The notes under the pieces were generated by a model. The model did not search any database. It saw nothing but the letters and a program-made list of their open reading frames with translations, and was not told where the DNA came from. The position numbers were made by a program, and so were the translations under genes. Below, piece by piece: positions 1 to 8,397 of a stretch of 64,000 bases of DNA (position 1 is its first letter; the number at the start of each line of letters is the position of its first letter). Source of the stretch: Rhodobacter sp. (lineage in GTDB: Bacteria > Pseudomonadota > Alphaproteobacteria > Rhodobacterales > Rhodobacteraceae); the NCBI GenBank assembly GCA_030065095.1, contig JASJDP010000002.1, forward strand, positions 1 to 64,000, in the 5' to 3' direction.

Positions 1-126
1 ACAACACCGTCAGGCCGCACAGCGCTCTGGGATACCGGCCACCGGCGCTGGAAAGCATCGTTCCATTGGACCCGAGACCGACCATGCACTAACAATCAAC
101 CCGGACCACCCAATGGGGGCTCTCCA
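1..126 (+). mobile_element. 3' end of an IS3-type insertion sequence (transposase C-terminus plus right end)
   Basis: The frame beginning at base 3 reads NTVRPHSALGYRPP and ends at a TAA at 90-92. This is the characteristic last segment of IS3-family (DDE, rve domain) transposases. The noncoding tail after the stop has the CCxGGACCACCCAATGGGGG character typical of such right ends, and it finishes in CA near base 126, where the terminal inverted repeat would stop. The rest of the element lies left of the window, so its intactness cannot be judged. It directly abuts a truncated gene to the right, which suggests that gene was interrupted by this insertion. The exact right boundary (about 124-126) is an estimate. 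Confidence 0.72.
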
Positions 127-631
127 CGGCGCGATGAAACCTGACACCGGGTCGGCCGTGGCCGGCCCCAGGCGCCGGTCAAATTCACTCCTCCCACGGC
201 CGGCCGGCGCCCTCCAACCTCCTCCTCCACCAGTCTATTTCGTCGCTGCGGATGTGTTTGAAACCCACCGCCGCCACGGTCTCGCCCCCAACCCACTTTA
301 TTCCATGGGCGCTGGTCGGGTCGGTTGCCGCCCCTACGTTTTTGCCCGCAAGGCTGAGTTGCGCCAGGTCTTCGCCCGGTTCCCGGATGTGGTCGAGAAA
401 CTCGAACGGTGGGAGGCCTTGGTCGGTCCCTCCTCCCGTCGCGGGTGGTCGTCTTTCTTCACTGCCGACAAAATCCCGCCGCCTGGGGGCGTCGTCATCG
501 ACGGCTTCATCCCGACGCCGGTGGAGGTGGTGGAGTGGACTTTGACGTCCAGAGGTGGCCGCCAACGCGACCTCGTCGCCCTGACCGACGACACCGCCGG
601 GTGTTCGTCCGAAAATGGGCTGTGCGAATGA
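127..631 (+). pseudogene. C-terminal remnant of a PAPS-reductase-family (phage/island type) protein
   Basis: The open frame contains segments typical of the C-terminal half of phosphoadenosine-phosphosulfate-reductase-like proteins found on phages and islands: an HRRHGLAPNPLYSMG segment, RVGCRP, a WEALVG...SFF segment, a TSRGGRQ stretch and the typical terminus CSSENGLCE. The N-terminal ATP-pyrophosphatase domain with its SGGKDS loop is absent, because an IS end occupies that position. The usual CxxC pair is reduced to a single cysteine (VGCRPY). What is seen is a complete C-terminus without its catalytic N-terminus. I infer a 5'-truncated, nonfunctional gene. Its stop overlaps the next start (ATGA), so the small gene and the integrase downstream were probably translated together with it. 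Confidence 0.62.
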
Positions 632-828
632 ACGCGCCCGTCAAACACAAGCAGACCGAGGCGATATTATCCCCTTCAAGGGTGGCGCTGTATATTGCGG
701 CTTGGGAGCAAAAGTTGGGACGCCGGATCGATCGGGCGACTATTCTTCCCGATGGCGGCATAGAGGTCTGCATTGAGGGGGTCGGTCAGCAAAAAAACCC
801 AGCAGATTTGGTGGATATGAGCGAATGA
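628..828 (+). CDS. small protein of unknown function translationally coupled to the integrase
   Basis: This is a 66-residue protein beginning MNAPVKHKQTEA and ending NPADLVDMSE. Its ATG overlaps the stop of the upstream PAPS-reductase-like frame (ATGA), and its stop overlaps the integrase start in the same way, so it sits in a three-gene coupled unit. No signal peptide, membrane segment or known motif is visible. A central IDRATILPDGGIEV stretch looks like a short beta-hairpin. I do not recognise the family. The position suggests an accessory protein of the integrative element, for example a regulator or directionality factor, but nothing in the sequence proves this. Confidence 0.6.
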   Translation: MNAPVKHKQTEAILSPSRVALYIAAWEQKLGRRIDRATILPDGGIEVCIEGVGQQKNPADLVDMSE

Positions 829-1865
829 AGGGTCGAGAACTGCCATCATACGTCCACCGGCGAAAGAGCGACGGGGTGCTGTTGTTTAGAAAACGCAGCG
901 GATCAAAGATTATCGCTATTCGGATGCAAACCCAATTTCCGGCGGGTGCCCCAGTACCATTTGCCCTCTACCAAGAGCGGGAGCGCCTGCTTGCCGCGCC
1001 CGCTCCGGTGGTCCATGGCAGCACAGTCGCGCATGTCATCGACCGATACGAGCGGTCGCCGGAGTTCACCGGATTGGCGCCAAGAACTAAGGCCGATTAC
1101 CGCAAGCACCTCGGATTTCTAGCAGATAAAATCGGGCACCTTGAACCAAAGAATATCGAGCGCCACCACGTCATTGCTTGGCGGGATGCTTGGGCGAAAA
1201 AGAGCCCACACCGCGCTAACTACCGGCTCCGCGTCCTCCGAATTATCATGGAGCGCGCTATTGATTTTGGGTTGCTCCCCACCGGCGGCAATAGGGTCAA
1301 AGACGTATCGGAGGTCAAGTACGAGAAACAAGAACGCCAGCCTTGGCCGGACGTACTCGTCGCCGCCGCCCGCCGGTCCGCGGATGGTCGGACCGTGTTG
1401 CTTTTCGAACTACTCATCGGCACCGGTCAGAGAATCGGCGACGTCCTGAAAATGAAGTGGTCGGATTTTGATGGTGAGGCGATTAGTGTCCGCCAAGGCA
1501 AGACTAGGACAAAGCTGTGGATCCCTGCGCCCCGGAAGCTGCTCAAGGCGCTGGGCGGCGCGCCGAGACGATCGGTATTCATTCTGACCAACCATGCCGG
1601 CACCGGCCCGTGGTCATATCGTGGCGCCGCCGATGCAATGATGAAGCTACGGCGCCAGGTCGGGGCAGAGGCTTTCGACATCCACTCGTTGCGGTATACA
1701 GCCACGGCCGAGTTGGCCCGCGTCGGTCTCGGCGATGATCAGATCATGGCGATCACCGGCCACAAAACCCAACGAATGGTCCAGCTTTATGCCGGGGCAG
1801 AGCGACAGAAGGCCCGCGCCAGAGCCGCGAATATCGCCCGGGAACGGAACATAAACGAAACATGA
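825..1865 (+). CDS. tyrosine recombinase (phage/island-type integrase)
   Basis: A 346-residue site-specific recombinase. A core-binding SAM-like domain (about residues 65-160, APRTKADYRKHL) is followed by a catalytic domain that carries all the expected residues: R203 in GTGQRIGD, K226 in RQGKTRTK, H287-x-x-R290 in IHSLRYTA, H313 in ITGHKTQ and the nucleophile Y322 in QLYAGAE. It is therefore predicted to be active. The gene runs toward the 3' end of a tRNA-Cys gene 70 bp away, the classical arrangement for an element integrated into a tRNA gene. The element would lie to the left of the tRNA and mostly outside the window. The start overlaps the upstream small gene by 4 bp. Confidence 0.93.
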   Translation: MKGRELPSYVHRRKSDGVLLFRKRSGSKIIAIRMQTQFPAGAPVPFALYQERERLLAAPAPVVHGSTVAHVIDRYERSPEFTGLAPRTKADYRKHLGFLADKIGHLEPKNIERHHVIAWRDAWAKKSPHRANYRLRVLRIIMERAIDFGLLPTGGNRVKDVSEVKYEKQERQPWPDVLVAAARRSADGRTVLLFELLIGTGQRIGDVLKMKWSDFDGEAISVRQGKTRTKLWIPAPRKLLKALGGAPRRSVFILTNHAGTGPWSYRGAADAMMKLRRQVGAEAFDIHSLRYTATAELARVGLGDDQIMAITGHKTQRMVQLYAGAERQKARARAANIARERNINET

Positions 1866-1935
1866 ATGTGCGCAAACATGTGCGCAAGCCTCTCTTTCAG
1901 GAAAAGCCGATGCGGCGTAAGTCATTGAAAAGATT

Positions 1936-2009
1936 TGGAGGCGAGTACCGGAATCGAACCGGTGTACACGGATTTGCAATCCGCTGCGTAACCACTCCGC
2001 CAACTCGCC
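1936..2009 (-). tRNA. tRNA-Cys (GCA)
   Basis: The reverse complement folds as a complete 74-nt cloverleaf. The acceptor arm is GGCGAGT/ACTCGCC, the anticodon loop TTGCAAA gives anticodon GCA (plus-strand TGC at 1975-1977), the T-arm contains GGTTCGATTCC, and discriminator U is followed by an encoded CCA. Its 3' end faces the integrase gene, so this is the likely attachment site of the integrative element on its left. The right-hand att copy would be the tRNA 3' half itself, and the matching left copy is expected outside the window. Confidence 0.95.
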
Positions 2010-2223
2010 GCAGTGCAAGGCTGGGATGTAGACCAAGGATTGCGGGCAGGCAAGTGGGGTTCTTCGCCCGGTACGGAATGCGCGATACGGCCAATAAGGT
2101 GGCTGCCTGACGCCAATGCGCCACAATCGGGCGGTGCGATGCCGCAGGTCGTGTCGCGTGTTGTCGGGCCCGGGAATCTGTGGCAAGAACCGGACATCGC
2201 ATGAAACGGGTAAGTAAAGCTTG

Positions 2224-2877
2224 ATGACCGACTACAGCGCCCGGCGTACCTTGATGGTGGACACGCAGATACGCCCATCAGACGTTACGAAATTTCCGAT
2301 CATCCAGGCGATGCTGTCCGTCCCGCGCGAGCGTTTCGTGCCGGATGCAGCGCGCGAGATCGCCTATATGGATGGCAATATCGACCTGGGTGGAGGCCGT
2401 GTGGTGTTGGAGCCGCGGACACTTGCCAAGATGCTCGATGCGCTGGCGATCGCGCCGGACGAACTGGTGCTCGATCTGGGCTGCGGGCTTGGGTATTCCA
2501 CCGCGGTCATCGCGCGGCTGGCCGAGGCGGTGGTGGCGCTGGAGGAAGACCCGGACTTGACCAAGGAAGCCGAGACCCTTTTGGGAGAGGTCGGAGCGGA
2601 CAACGCCGCAGTGGTCGAGGGCGCTCTGGCGGGCGGCGCGGCCAGGCATGGGCCCTACGATGCGATCCTCCTGCAGGGTGGCGTGGAGGACGTCCCGGCG
2701 GCGGTGACGGACCAGTTGAAGGAGGGCGGGCGCATTGCGGCCCTGTTCATGACCGGCCCGCTGGGCCAATGCCGGATCGGACACCGGCACGATGGCGGCA
2801 TCAGCTGGCGCTTTGCCTTCAACGCGGCGGCGCCCGTGCTGCCGGGATTTGAACGCAAGGCGGAATTTGTCCTGTGA
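2224..2877 (+). CDS. protein-L-isoaspartate O-methyltransferase-like SAM methyltransferase
   Basis: A 217-residue Rossmann methyltransferase. The SAM-binding loop [13 protein letters not shown] is at about residues 82-93, and the N-terminus ([16 protein letters not shown]) is the one usually seen in the alphaproteobacterial PCM-like group that sits next to tolC. Residues 53-70 ([16 protein letters not shown]) replace the QTIS-type segment of canonical isoaspartyl methyltransferases, so true isoaspartate repair activity is doubtful and 'PCM-like' is safer. A TTG three bases upstream is possible, but the ATG at 2224 is preferred. tolC follows within 70 bp on the same strand, so the two are probably cotranscribed. 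Confidence 0.82.
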   Translation: MTDYSARRTLMVDTQIRPSDVTKFPIIQAMLSVPRERFVPDAAREIAYMDGNIDLGGGRVVLEPRTLAKMLDALAIAPDELVLDLGCGLGYSTAVIARLAEAVVALEEDPDLTKEAETLLGEVGADNAAVVEGALAGGAARHGPYDAILLQGGVEDVPAAVTDQLKEGGRIAALFMTGPLGQCRIGHRHDGGISWRFAFNAAAPVLPGFERKAEFVL

Positions 2878-2943
2878 TCCTTGGCAGTTATTGGGCAGTA
2901 TACCGGTATGTTGGCTGACTCGCGCAGATTGATCCCTTGCAGC

Positions 2944-4305
2944 ATGAAAAACATGCTGCTGGCCGCAGCGGTTGCCGCTGCCTCTCTTTTTGCCTCGCCA
3001 CCGGCGCGGGCCGAGACGCTGACCGACGCGCTGATTTCGGCCTATCGCCATTCGAACCTGCTTGAGCAGAACCGCGCGTTGTTGCGGGCGGCGGACGAAA
3101 GCGTTGCGCAGGCCGTGGCGCGCCTGCGGCCGGTAATCAACTTCATCGCATCCGCCGGTTATGCCGATCCGCGTCCGACCACGGACAATTACACCGCGTC
3201 GATCGCCCTGACGGCGGAGTTGGAGCTCTATACATCCGGCAGCAACAAGCTTGGCATCGATGCGGCGAAGGAGGCCGTCCTGGCGACCCGGGAAGGGTTG
3301 ATTTCGGTCGAACAGAACGTGCTGTTGGCCGCCGTTGCCGCCTATATGGAAGTGATCCGCGCGGCGGAATTCGTGGCGTTGCGGCAAAACAACGTGCGTC
3401 TGATCACCCAGGAACTGCGCGCAGCACGGGACCGGTTCGAGGTGGGCGAGGTCACCAGGACGGACGTGTCCATTGCCCAAGCGCGGCTGGCGGCCGCACG
3501 GGCCGGCCTCGCCGCGGCGCAGGGGGATTTCACCGTGGCGCGCGAGGCCTACAAGGCGGCGATCGGCAACTACCCGGGCAATCTGCGCCGGCCAAGCCGT
3601 CCGCCGATGACGGCGAAAAGCGTCGACGCGGCCAAGGCGGTCGCGGTTCGGACCCATCCGCTGATCCGCCAGCGCCAGCGCGAGGTGACGGTGGCCGAAC
3701 TGAACGTGCTGATCGCCAAGGCTGCGATGAAGCCCAGCGTGACCGGCAGCCTCAGCACCGGGCTCGATCAGGACAGGAATGCATCGAACAGCGTCACGCT
3801 TCGGCTGACCCAGCCGATCTATCACGGCGGCCGTCTGAGTTCGCTGTTGCGGCAGGCGATTGCCACGGTGGATGCCGACCGGGCGGAATTGTTGCAGGCC
3901 GTGGTCACCACCAAGCAGGATGTGGGCAATGCGTGGTCGAACCTGGCCGTGGCCATTGCCAGTACCGAGGCCAACGCCCGGCAGGTGCGCGCCAGTCAGG
4001 TCGCGTTCAACGGCGTGCGGGAAGAGGCGACGCTGGGTGCGCGCACCACGCTCGACGTGCTGGACGCCGAGCAGGAGCTGCTTGATGCCCGCGCCGCGCT
4101 GGTGGAATCGGAAATTCAACAGTTCGTGGCGGTTTATACACTGCTGGCGACCATGGGTTTGCTGACCGTCGAACACCTCAAGCTCGGCATCGTGACCTAC
4201 GATCCGGCGGCCTACTACAACGCGGTCAAGAACGCACCCACGCGTTATGTCAGTCCACAGGGCGAAAAGCTCGACCGTGTCCTAAAGAGCCTGCTCCGGG
4301 ACTAA
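2944..4305 (+). CDS. tolC: TolC-family outer-membrane efflux/type I secretion channel
   Basis: A 453-residue outer-membrane factor, the trimeric exit duct used by type I secretion and RND/MFS efflux systems. The start at 2944 gives a clear signal peptide (MKNMLLAAAVAAASLF, cleavage after ARA at residue 23). Mature sequence opens with ETLTDALISAYRHSN, typical of TolC, and carries two internally similar helical repeats with LEQNRALLRAADE/QAVARLRP and the second-half motif RLTQPIYHGGR. Length matches the family. It follows the PCM-like methyltransferase in the same direction. No inner-membrane partner lies nearby, so it probably serves several systems encoded elsewhere. Confidence 0.92.
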   Translation: MKNMLLAAAVAAASLFASPPARAETLTDALISAYRHSNLLEQNRALLRAADESVAQAVARLRPVINFIASAGYADPRPTTDNYTASIALTAELELYTSGSNKLGIDAAKEAVLATREGLISVEQNVLLAAVAAYMEVIRAAEFVALRQNNVRLITQELRAARDRFEVGEVTRTDVSIAQARLAAARAGLAAAQGDFTVAREAYKAAIGNYPGNLRRPSRPPMTAKSVDAAKAVAVRTHPLIRQRQREVTVAELNVLIAKAAMKPSVTGSLSTGLDQDRNASNSVTLRLTQPIYHGGRLSSLLRQAIATVDADRAELLQAVVTTKQDVGNAWSNLAVAIASTEANARQVRASQVAFNGVREEATLGARTTLDVLDAEQELLDARAALVESEIQQFVAVYTLLATMGLLTVEHLKLGIVTYDPAAYYNAVKNAPTRYVSPQGEKLDRVLKSLLRD

Positions 4306-4376
4306 CTTCGCGCTAAGAGTTGTGTGTTAGCTGTGCGTTGGCTACTGTTCCGGCGAGCAGAAAAAAGGGATTTCCT

Positions 4377-5855
4377 ATGTCGGATCCTGTCACAAATGCC
4401 GAAATCGAAGACGTGCTTTCGTCAATCCGGCGGCTGGTGTCGGAGGAACCTTTAGGCGGAAAGGCGCGCAAGCAGGCGAAGGACCCGGAGAACGACAGCT
4501 TCTTGTTGACCCCGGCTTTGCGGGTCATGGAAGAGGCTGAGGATAGCGGCGAGACGGCCGATGCGCAGCCCGAGGAAGCGCAACCCGAGCCCGTTGAACC
4601 CGACCGGACCGAGCCGGCCGATGACGCGCCCGAGACCGAGGCGCAGGCGGAGGACGCGTGGCAGGCCTCTGGTGAGGAAGATGTCGATCTGACCGAGATT
4701 GCCGGCCCCGATACTGGAAATGAGCCGGATCAGGCCCCCGATAGCGCCGAATATGATGACAGGGCCGAGACTGGGCAATCCGAAGGCGCGGTTGCGGAAG
4801 AGACCGAAGAGCCCGATGTCATGCCGACGCTGACGCTCGAACAGCGCATCGCAGAGCTGGAAGCGGCAATCGAACAGGCGCCGGGCGAGTGGGAGCCCGA
4901 CGGCAGCGAGGGCGCCACAACGGACGAGACGACCCCGATCGGCGTGATCGGCTCAGCCGGTCAACCGTCCGGGCAGGCCCTGGCCGAAGAACCGCGTGCG
5001 GAACCGGACGGCGATCTCGAGCACGCCGATGCACCGGATCAGGCTGCTGAGGTGTCCGAAGCGGAGGCGTATCACGCTGAAGCGGCGGGCGATCACCAGG
5101 AAGACCAGGAAACCGGCGAGGTTCCGGAAACGAGCGAACCGAACCAGCTTTGGGACGACATTCAACCCGACGAGGCCTCGGCAGAGGCCCTCGGATCCGG
5201 CCATGTCGACGAACAGGCGCAGGACGCTGAATCCGAGCCCGCGTCCGAACCGGAGGCGGCATGGCTCGCGCCGGAGGGGGTGGAGGCCGTTGACCTGGAG
5301 ACCGCGCCGGTGGATGAACCGGACTGGCAGCCCGAGGCCCAGGCCGCAAGGGGAGCCGGATCCGACCATGATCCCGGTCTCGACCTGGTGCCGGAGATTG
5401 AACCCGAACCTGAGGCGGTTCTGCGCGACACGCATGGCGACGCGGCGGATCTTGCATCCGACGAGTTTGGCGCGGGCCAAGACGAAAACGCGGCAGGGAC
5501 GGCGCCCGAAACAGACGGCCCCGACAATGTTCACGAGGCCGATTTCACACCGGAGACCGGGGCTGCGTTCGAGCTTGAACCGGAACCGGAAGCCGACGCC
5601 CCAGAGGATGCCGGCGCCCGGCACGAAGCAGCTTCGTTCGAAGAGGCCGCTGAAGAGGGAGACGACGCATCTGAACCTGCCTTCGATCTCTATGCCGAAG
5701 AGGCTTTGATGGACGAAGAGGCGCTGCGGGAAATGGTGTCGAACCTCGTTCGGCAGGAACTGCAGGGTGTGCTGGGCGAACGGATCACCCGGAATGTGCG
5801 CCGGCTGGTGCGGCGGGAGATTCAGCGCGCGCTGGCGGTACGTGATTTCGAATAG
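4377..5855 (+). CDS. PopZ-like polar organising protein (DUF2497-like ends, long acidic linker)
   Basis: This 492-residue protein has three parts. A short N-terminal amphipathic helix (AEIEDVLSSIRRLVSEE, residues 6-22) resembles the partner-binding N-terminus of PopZ. The middle, about residues 40-440, is nearly all D/E/A/P/G and is predicted disordered. The basic, helical C-terminus (LREMVSNLVRQEL ... RRLVRREIQRAL) resembles the PopZ oligomerisation region. PopZ organises chromosome poles in Caulobacter through an acidic PED linker of this kind. Here the linker is several times longer. I infer a PopZ-type scaffold from architecture, not strong identity. The ATG at 4377 is chosen because upstream residues do not fit the conserved N-terminus. 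It is convergent with cobQ, with a gap of 6 bp. Confidence 0.6.
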   Translation: MSDPVTNAEIEDVLSSIRRLVSEEPLGGKARKQAKDPENDSFLLTPALRVMEEAEDSGETADAQPEEAQPEPVEPDRTEPADDAPETEAQAEDAWQASGEEDVDLTEIAGPDTGNEPDQAPDSAEYDDRAETGQSEGAVAEETEEPDVMPTLTLEQRIAELEAAIEQAPGEWEPDGSEGATTDETTPIGVIGSAGQPSGQALAEEPRAEPDGDLEHADAPDQAAEVSEAEAYHAEAAGDHQEDQETGEVPETSEPNQLWDDIQPDEASAEALGSGHVDEQAQDAESEPASEPEAAWLAPEGVEAVDLETAPVDEPDWQPEAQAARGAGSDHDPGLDLVPEIEPEPEAVLRDTHGDAADLASDEFGAGQDENAAGTAPETDGPDNVHEADFTPETGAAFELEPEPEADAPEDAGARHEAASFEEAAEEGDDASEPAFDLYAEEALMDEEALREMVSNLVRQELQGVLGERITRNVRRLVRREIQRALAVRDFE

Positions 5856-5861
5856 ACTGCG

Positions 5862-7313
5862 CTAATCGCCCTTGGCGAGATCCAAGAGCCTATCCAGTTC
5901 CAGATGCTGCGCGAGGTGACCGGCAAGCGACTCCAGCGTTGCCTCGACCGTGGCATCGTAACTGAGGAGGCTTGCCACCCCCCCGGCGTCACCAAGAAAC
6001 GCTGCCCGAAACGCGTCGGACGCAAACAGCCCGTGCAGGTAGCACCCCAGGATCCGCCCGTCCGGGCTGGCCGCGCCCGCTGCCCGGTCGCCGATTTGTA
6101 GCCACGCACGGCCGCAATCGGGGCCACCGGTGTCGCCGATGTGGATTTCATAGCCCTCGACCCGATCACCGGTCGGCAGATATGTCGCCTGCACCAGCGC
6201 CAGCCGCTTTTGCGGGTGCATGACGGTGGTGACGTCCAAGAGACCTAGACCGGGAACGCTGCCCGCCGGACCCTCGATCCCGCCCGGGTCAGAGATGATC
6301 CGGCCAAGCATCTGGTATCCGCCGCAAATGCCCAACACCCGCCCGCCACGGCGGACATGGGCAAACAGGTCGGTATCCCAGCCTTGCGCGCGCAAATGCA
6401 TCAGATCCGCAATCGTCGATTTCGAGCCCGGGATGAGCACAAGGTCGGCGTCGCCGGGCAGGGGGCGCCCGGCCTCGACGATCTCGACAGTGACGCCGGG
6501 CTCGTTCGCGAGCGGATCCAGGTCGTCGAAATTGGCGATCCGGTTCAGACGCGGCACGGCCACCTTGAAGGCGCCTCCCGGAGTGGAGGCCACGTCCATC
6601 ACATCCTCGGCCGGCAGTTTCCATGCATCGCCGAACCAGGGCAGAACACCCAGCGAGGTCCAGCCGGTGCGCCGCACGATCTCTGCCAATCCCTGGTCGA
6701 ACAGCGTCGGATCACCGCGGAACTTGTTGATCAGAAACGCGGAAATTCTTTTCCGGTCGCTGCGAGGCAATACCGCATATGTGCCGACGAGCTGCGCGAT
6801 CACACCGCCCCTGTCGATATCGCCGACCAGCACCACCGGCAGATTCGCGGCCTCGGCAAACCCCATATTGGCAATGTCGCCCGCGCGCAGGTTGATCTCT
6901 GCCGGGCTGCCCGCGCCTTCGACCAGCACCAGATCGGCCTCCGCTGCCAGCCGGTGGTAGCTTTCCAGTACCTTCGGCAGCAGATCCGCCTTGGCCCGCC
7001 CATAGTCGCGCGCCTTCAGCGTGCCATAGCGCTGTCCCTGCACGATGACCTGTGCGCCGGTGTCGGTTTCCGGCTTCAGCAGGACCGGGTTCATGTGCAC
7101 GACCGGGTCGCGCCCGGCGGCGAGCGCCTGCAGCGCCTGCGCCCGGCCGATCTCTCCACCATCCACCGTGACCGCAGCGTTGTTCGACATGTTCTGCGGC
7201 TTGAATGGCATCACGCGCAGCCCGCGCCTGTGATACGCCCGCGCCAGACCGGCCACGACCATGGACTTGCCCACGTTCGAGCCCGCGCCCTGAATCATGA
7301 TTGCCTTGGCCAT
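5862..7313 (-). CDS. cobQ: cobyric acid synthase, glutamine-hydrolysing
   Basis: A 483-residue enzyme that amidates four peripheral carboxylates of adenosyl-cobyrinate a,c-diamide in B12 synthesis, in the cytoplasm. The N-terminal dethiobiotin-synthetase-like ATPase domain has the loop GAGSNVGKS (residues 9-17) and the KPQNMSNN segment. The C-terminal class I glutamine amidotransferase domain has the nucleophile in [11 protein letters not shown] and the conserved YEIHIGDT. Length is standard for CobQ/CbiP. The gene stands alone here, convergent with the PopZ-like gene and divergent from a small membrane protein gene 64 bp away. No cobalamin riboswitch was recognised in that gap. Confidence 0.95.
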   Translation of the reverse strand: MAKAIMIQGAGSNVGKSMVVAGLARAYHRRGLRVMPFKPQNMSNNAAVTVDGGEIGRAQALQALAAGRDPVVHMNPVLLKPETDTGAQVIVQGQRYGTLKARDYGRAKADLLPKVLESYHRLAAEADLVLVEGAGSPAEINLRAGDIANMGFAEAANLPVVLVGDIDRGGVIAQLVGTYAVLPRSDRKRISAFLINKFRGDPTLFDQGLAEIVRRTGWTSLGVLPWFGDAWKLPAEDVMDVASTPGGAFKVAVPRLNRIANFDDLDPLANEPGVTVEIVEAGRPLPGDADLVLIPGSKSTIADLMHLRAQGWDTDLFAHVRRGGRVLGICGGYQMLGRIISDPGGIEGPAGSVPGLGLLDVTTVMHPQKRLALVQATYLPTGDRVEGYEIHIGDTGGPDCGRAWLQIGDRAAGAASPDGRILGCYLHGLFASDAFRAAFLGDAGGVASLLSYDATVEATLESLAGHLAQHLELDRLLDLAKGD

Positions 7314-7377
7314 CCGACATGCCCCGCCCTATCTTTCCCGGCATTACCGGGCGGCTTGGCGCAAGGAAAGGGGCGGC

Positions 7378-7947
7378 ATGAATACTCCGGCGCATTTGAT
7401 CTTTGGCGCAGCTGCCTTTGCGCGGCCGAACCAGCCGCGCGTGACCGGCGCCGCCCTGGCGGGCGCGCTGATGCCCGATCTGTCGCTTTATCTGATGGTG
7501 GGCACGTCGATCTATCTGCTCGGCATCGAGCCGATGCGGGTGTTTCGCGAGCTTTACTACAGCGATGGCTGGCAGCAGGTCTTTGCCATCGACAACAGCT
7601 TTGTCCTGTGGGGCGGGCTTCTGGCCTTGGGGATATACCACGGTCACAAGGTGCTTGTGGCCTTTTCCGGCGCCGCCTTTCTGCACCTCGCCTTCGACTT
7701 CCCCTTGCACAACCACGATGCCCGCATGCATTTCTGGCCGGTCAGCGACTGGGTGTTCGAAAGCCCGCTCAGCTATTGGGATCGGCAATACTATGCCAAC
7801 GCCATAGGTCCGCTGGAGGTGGGCGTTTCGCTGATCCTGTGCGTCTTGCTCTGGATACGCTTCCGCAAGATCCTGATGCGTGGCTTCGTTGCCGTTCTGG
7901 CGGCGGCCGAGGCGATGGCCTCGGGCATCTGGCAGTTCATCTTTTAA
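7378..7947 (+). CDS. small integral membrane protein, DUF457/YdjM-like
   Basis: A 189-residue protein. The N-terminus NTPAHLIFGAAAFAR, the segment AGALMPDLS and a histidine-rich HLAFDFPLHNHDAR stretch are reminiscent of the membrane-bound, putatively metal-dependent hydrolases of the DUF457/YdjM type. Four hydrophobic segments are visible (around residues 25-45, 70-90, 95-110 and 140-185). The start is the ATG at 7378, preceded by a purine-rich GGAAAGGGG. It diverges from cobQ and ends at a bidirectional terminator. No substrate is known. The hydrolase suggestion rests on weak motif similarity. Confidence 0.6.
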   Translation: MNTPAHLIFGAAAFARPNQPRVTGAALAGALMPDLSLYLMVGTSIYLLGIEPMRVFRELYYSDGWQQVFAIDNSFVLWGGLLALGIYHGHKVLVAFSGAAFLHLAFDFPLHNHDARMHFWPVSDWVFESPLSYWDRQYYANAIGPLEVGVSLILCVLLWIRFRKILMRGFVAVLAAAEAMASGIWQFIF

Positions 7948-7956
7948 AACGAAAAA

Positions 7957-7978
7957 CGCGCCCGCAAGGGCGCGCTTT
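7957..7978. terminator. bidirectional intrinsic terminator
   Basis: A 7-bp perfect GC stem CGCGCCC/GGGCGCG (7957-7963 and 7968-7974) with a GCAA tetraloop. It is followed by TTT on the plus strand and flanked by AAAAA on the left, which gives a U-tract on the minus strand. It lies between two convergent genes ending at 7947 and 8005. Confidence 0.8.
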
Positions 7979-8004
7979 CGGCAAAACCATTGCACTGATT
8001 ACTG

Positions 8005-8340
8005 TTACGCAGCCTCTGCTTGCGCCTGGGCCTGCAGCAGCGCGGCATTGCGACGCTCGCTTTCCTCGCGGCTGAGCGCGACCGAGGTGCGTACGCCCTT
8101 GGCAACGAATTCCATCAGCCCCGTGACCACGCGTTCGTTCGGGTCGATCCCGGCACAGGACAGAACTTCGCGGCCGTCACGCGACCGTGCCCAGCGGGCG
8201 ATCTGTTCCGGGCCGTTACCAAATTTCTTGTCGTCGGCGATCGCATCGTCCAACGCGGCGAGCACAACAGCAGCAAAAAGCTTGCGCGCGCGCTGGCCTT
8301 GCTCGAAGTTGAATGCGGTGCCGTCAACGAAATCACTCAT
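8005..8340 (-). CDS. conserved small protein, DUF6280-like
   Basis: A 111-residue soluble protein ([21 protein letters not shown] ... [13 protein letters not shown]) of a type I associate with a conserved Rhodobacteraceae family of unknown function (DUF6280). The recognition is from memory of the sequence pattern. The start chosen is the Met preceding SDFVDG. Longer upstream in-frame starts add a poorly conserved basic stretch. It is mostly helical with no membrane segment or signal. It diverges from a candidate small RNA and efp. Function is unknown. Confidence 0.72.
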   Translation of the reverse strand: MSDFVDGTAFNFEQGQRARKLFAAVVLAALDDAIADDKKFGNGPEQIARWARSRDGREVLSCAGIDPNERVVTGLMEFVAKGVRTSVALSREESERRNAALLQAQAQAEAA

Positions 8341-8397
8341 TTCGCGTCCTTCATTCTTGCTCTTGTCTTTTCTGGCGTGGCGGCCAATATGACTGTT

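Noticed and set aside
5855-7378. Cobalamin riboswitch near cobQ
   Set aside because: The upstream gap of cobQ is only 64 bp and has no B12-box-like sequence.
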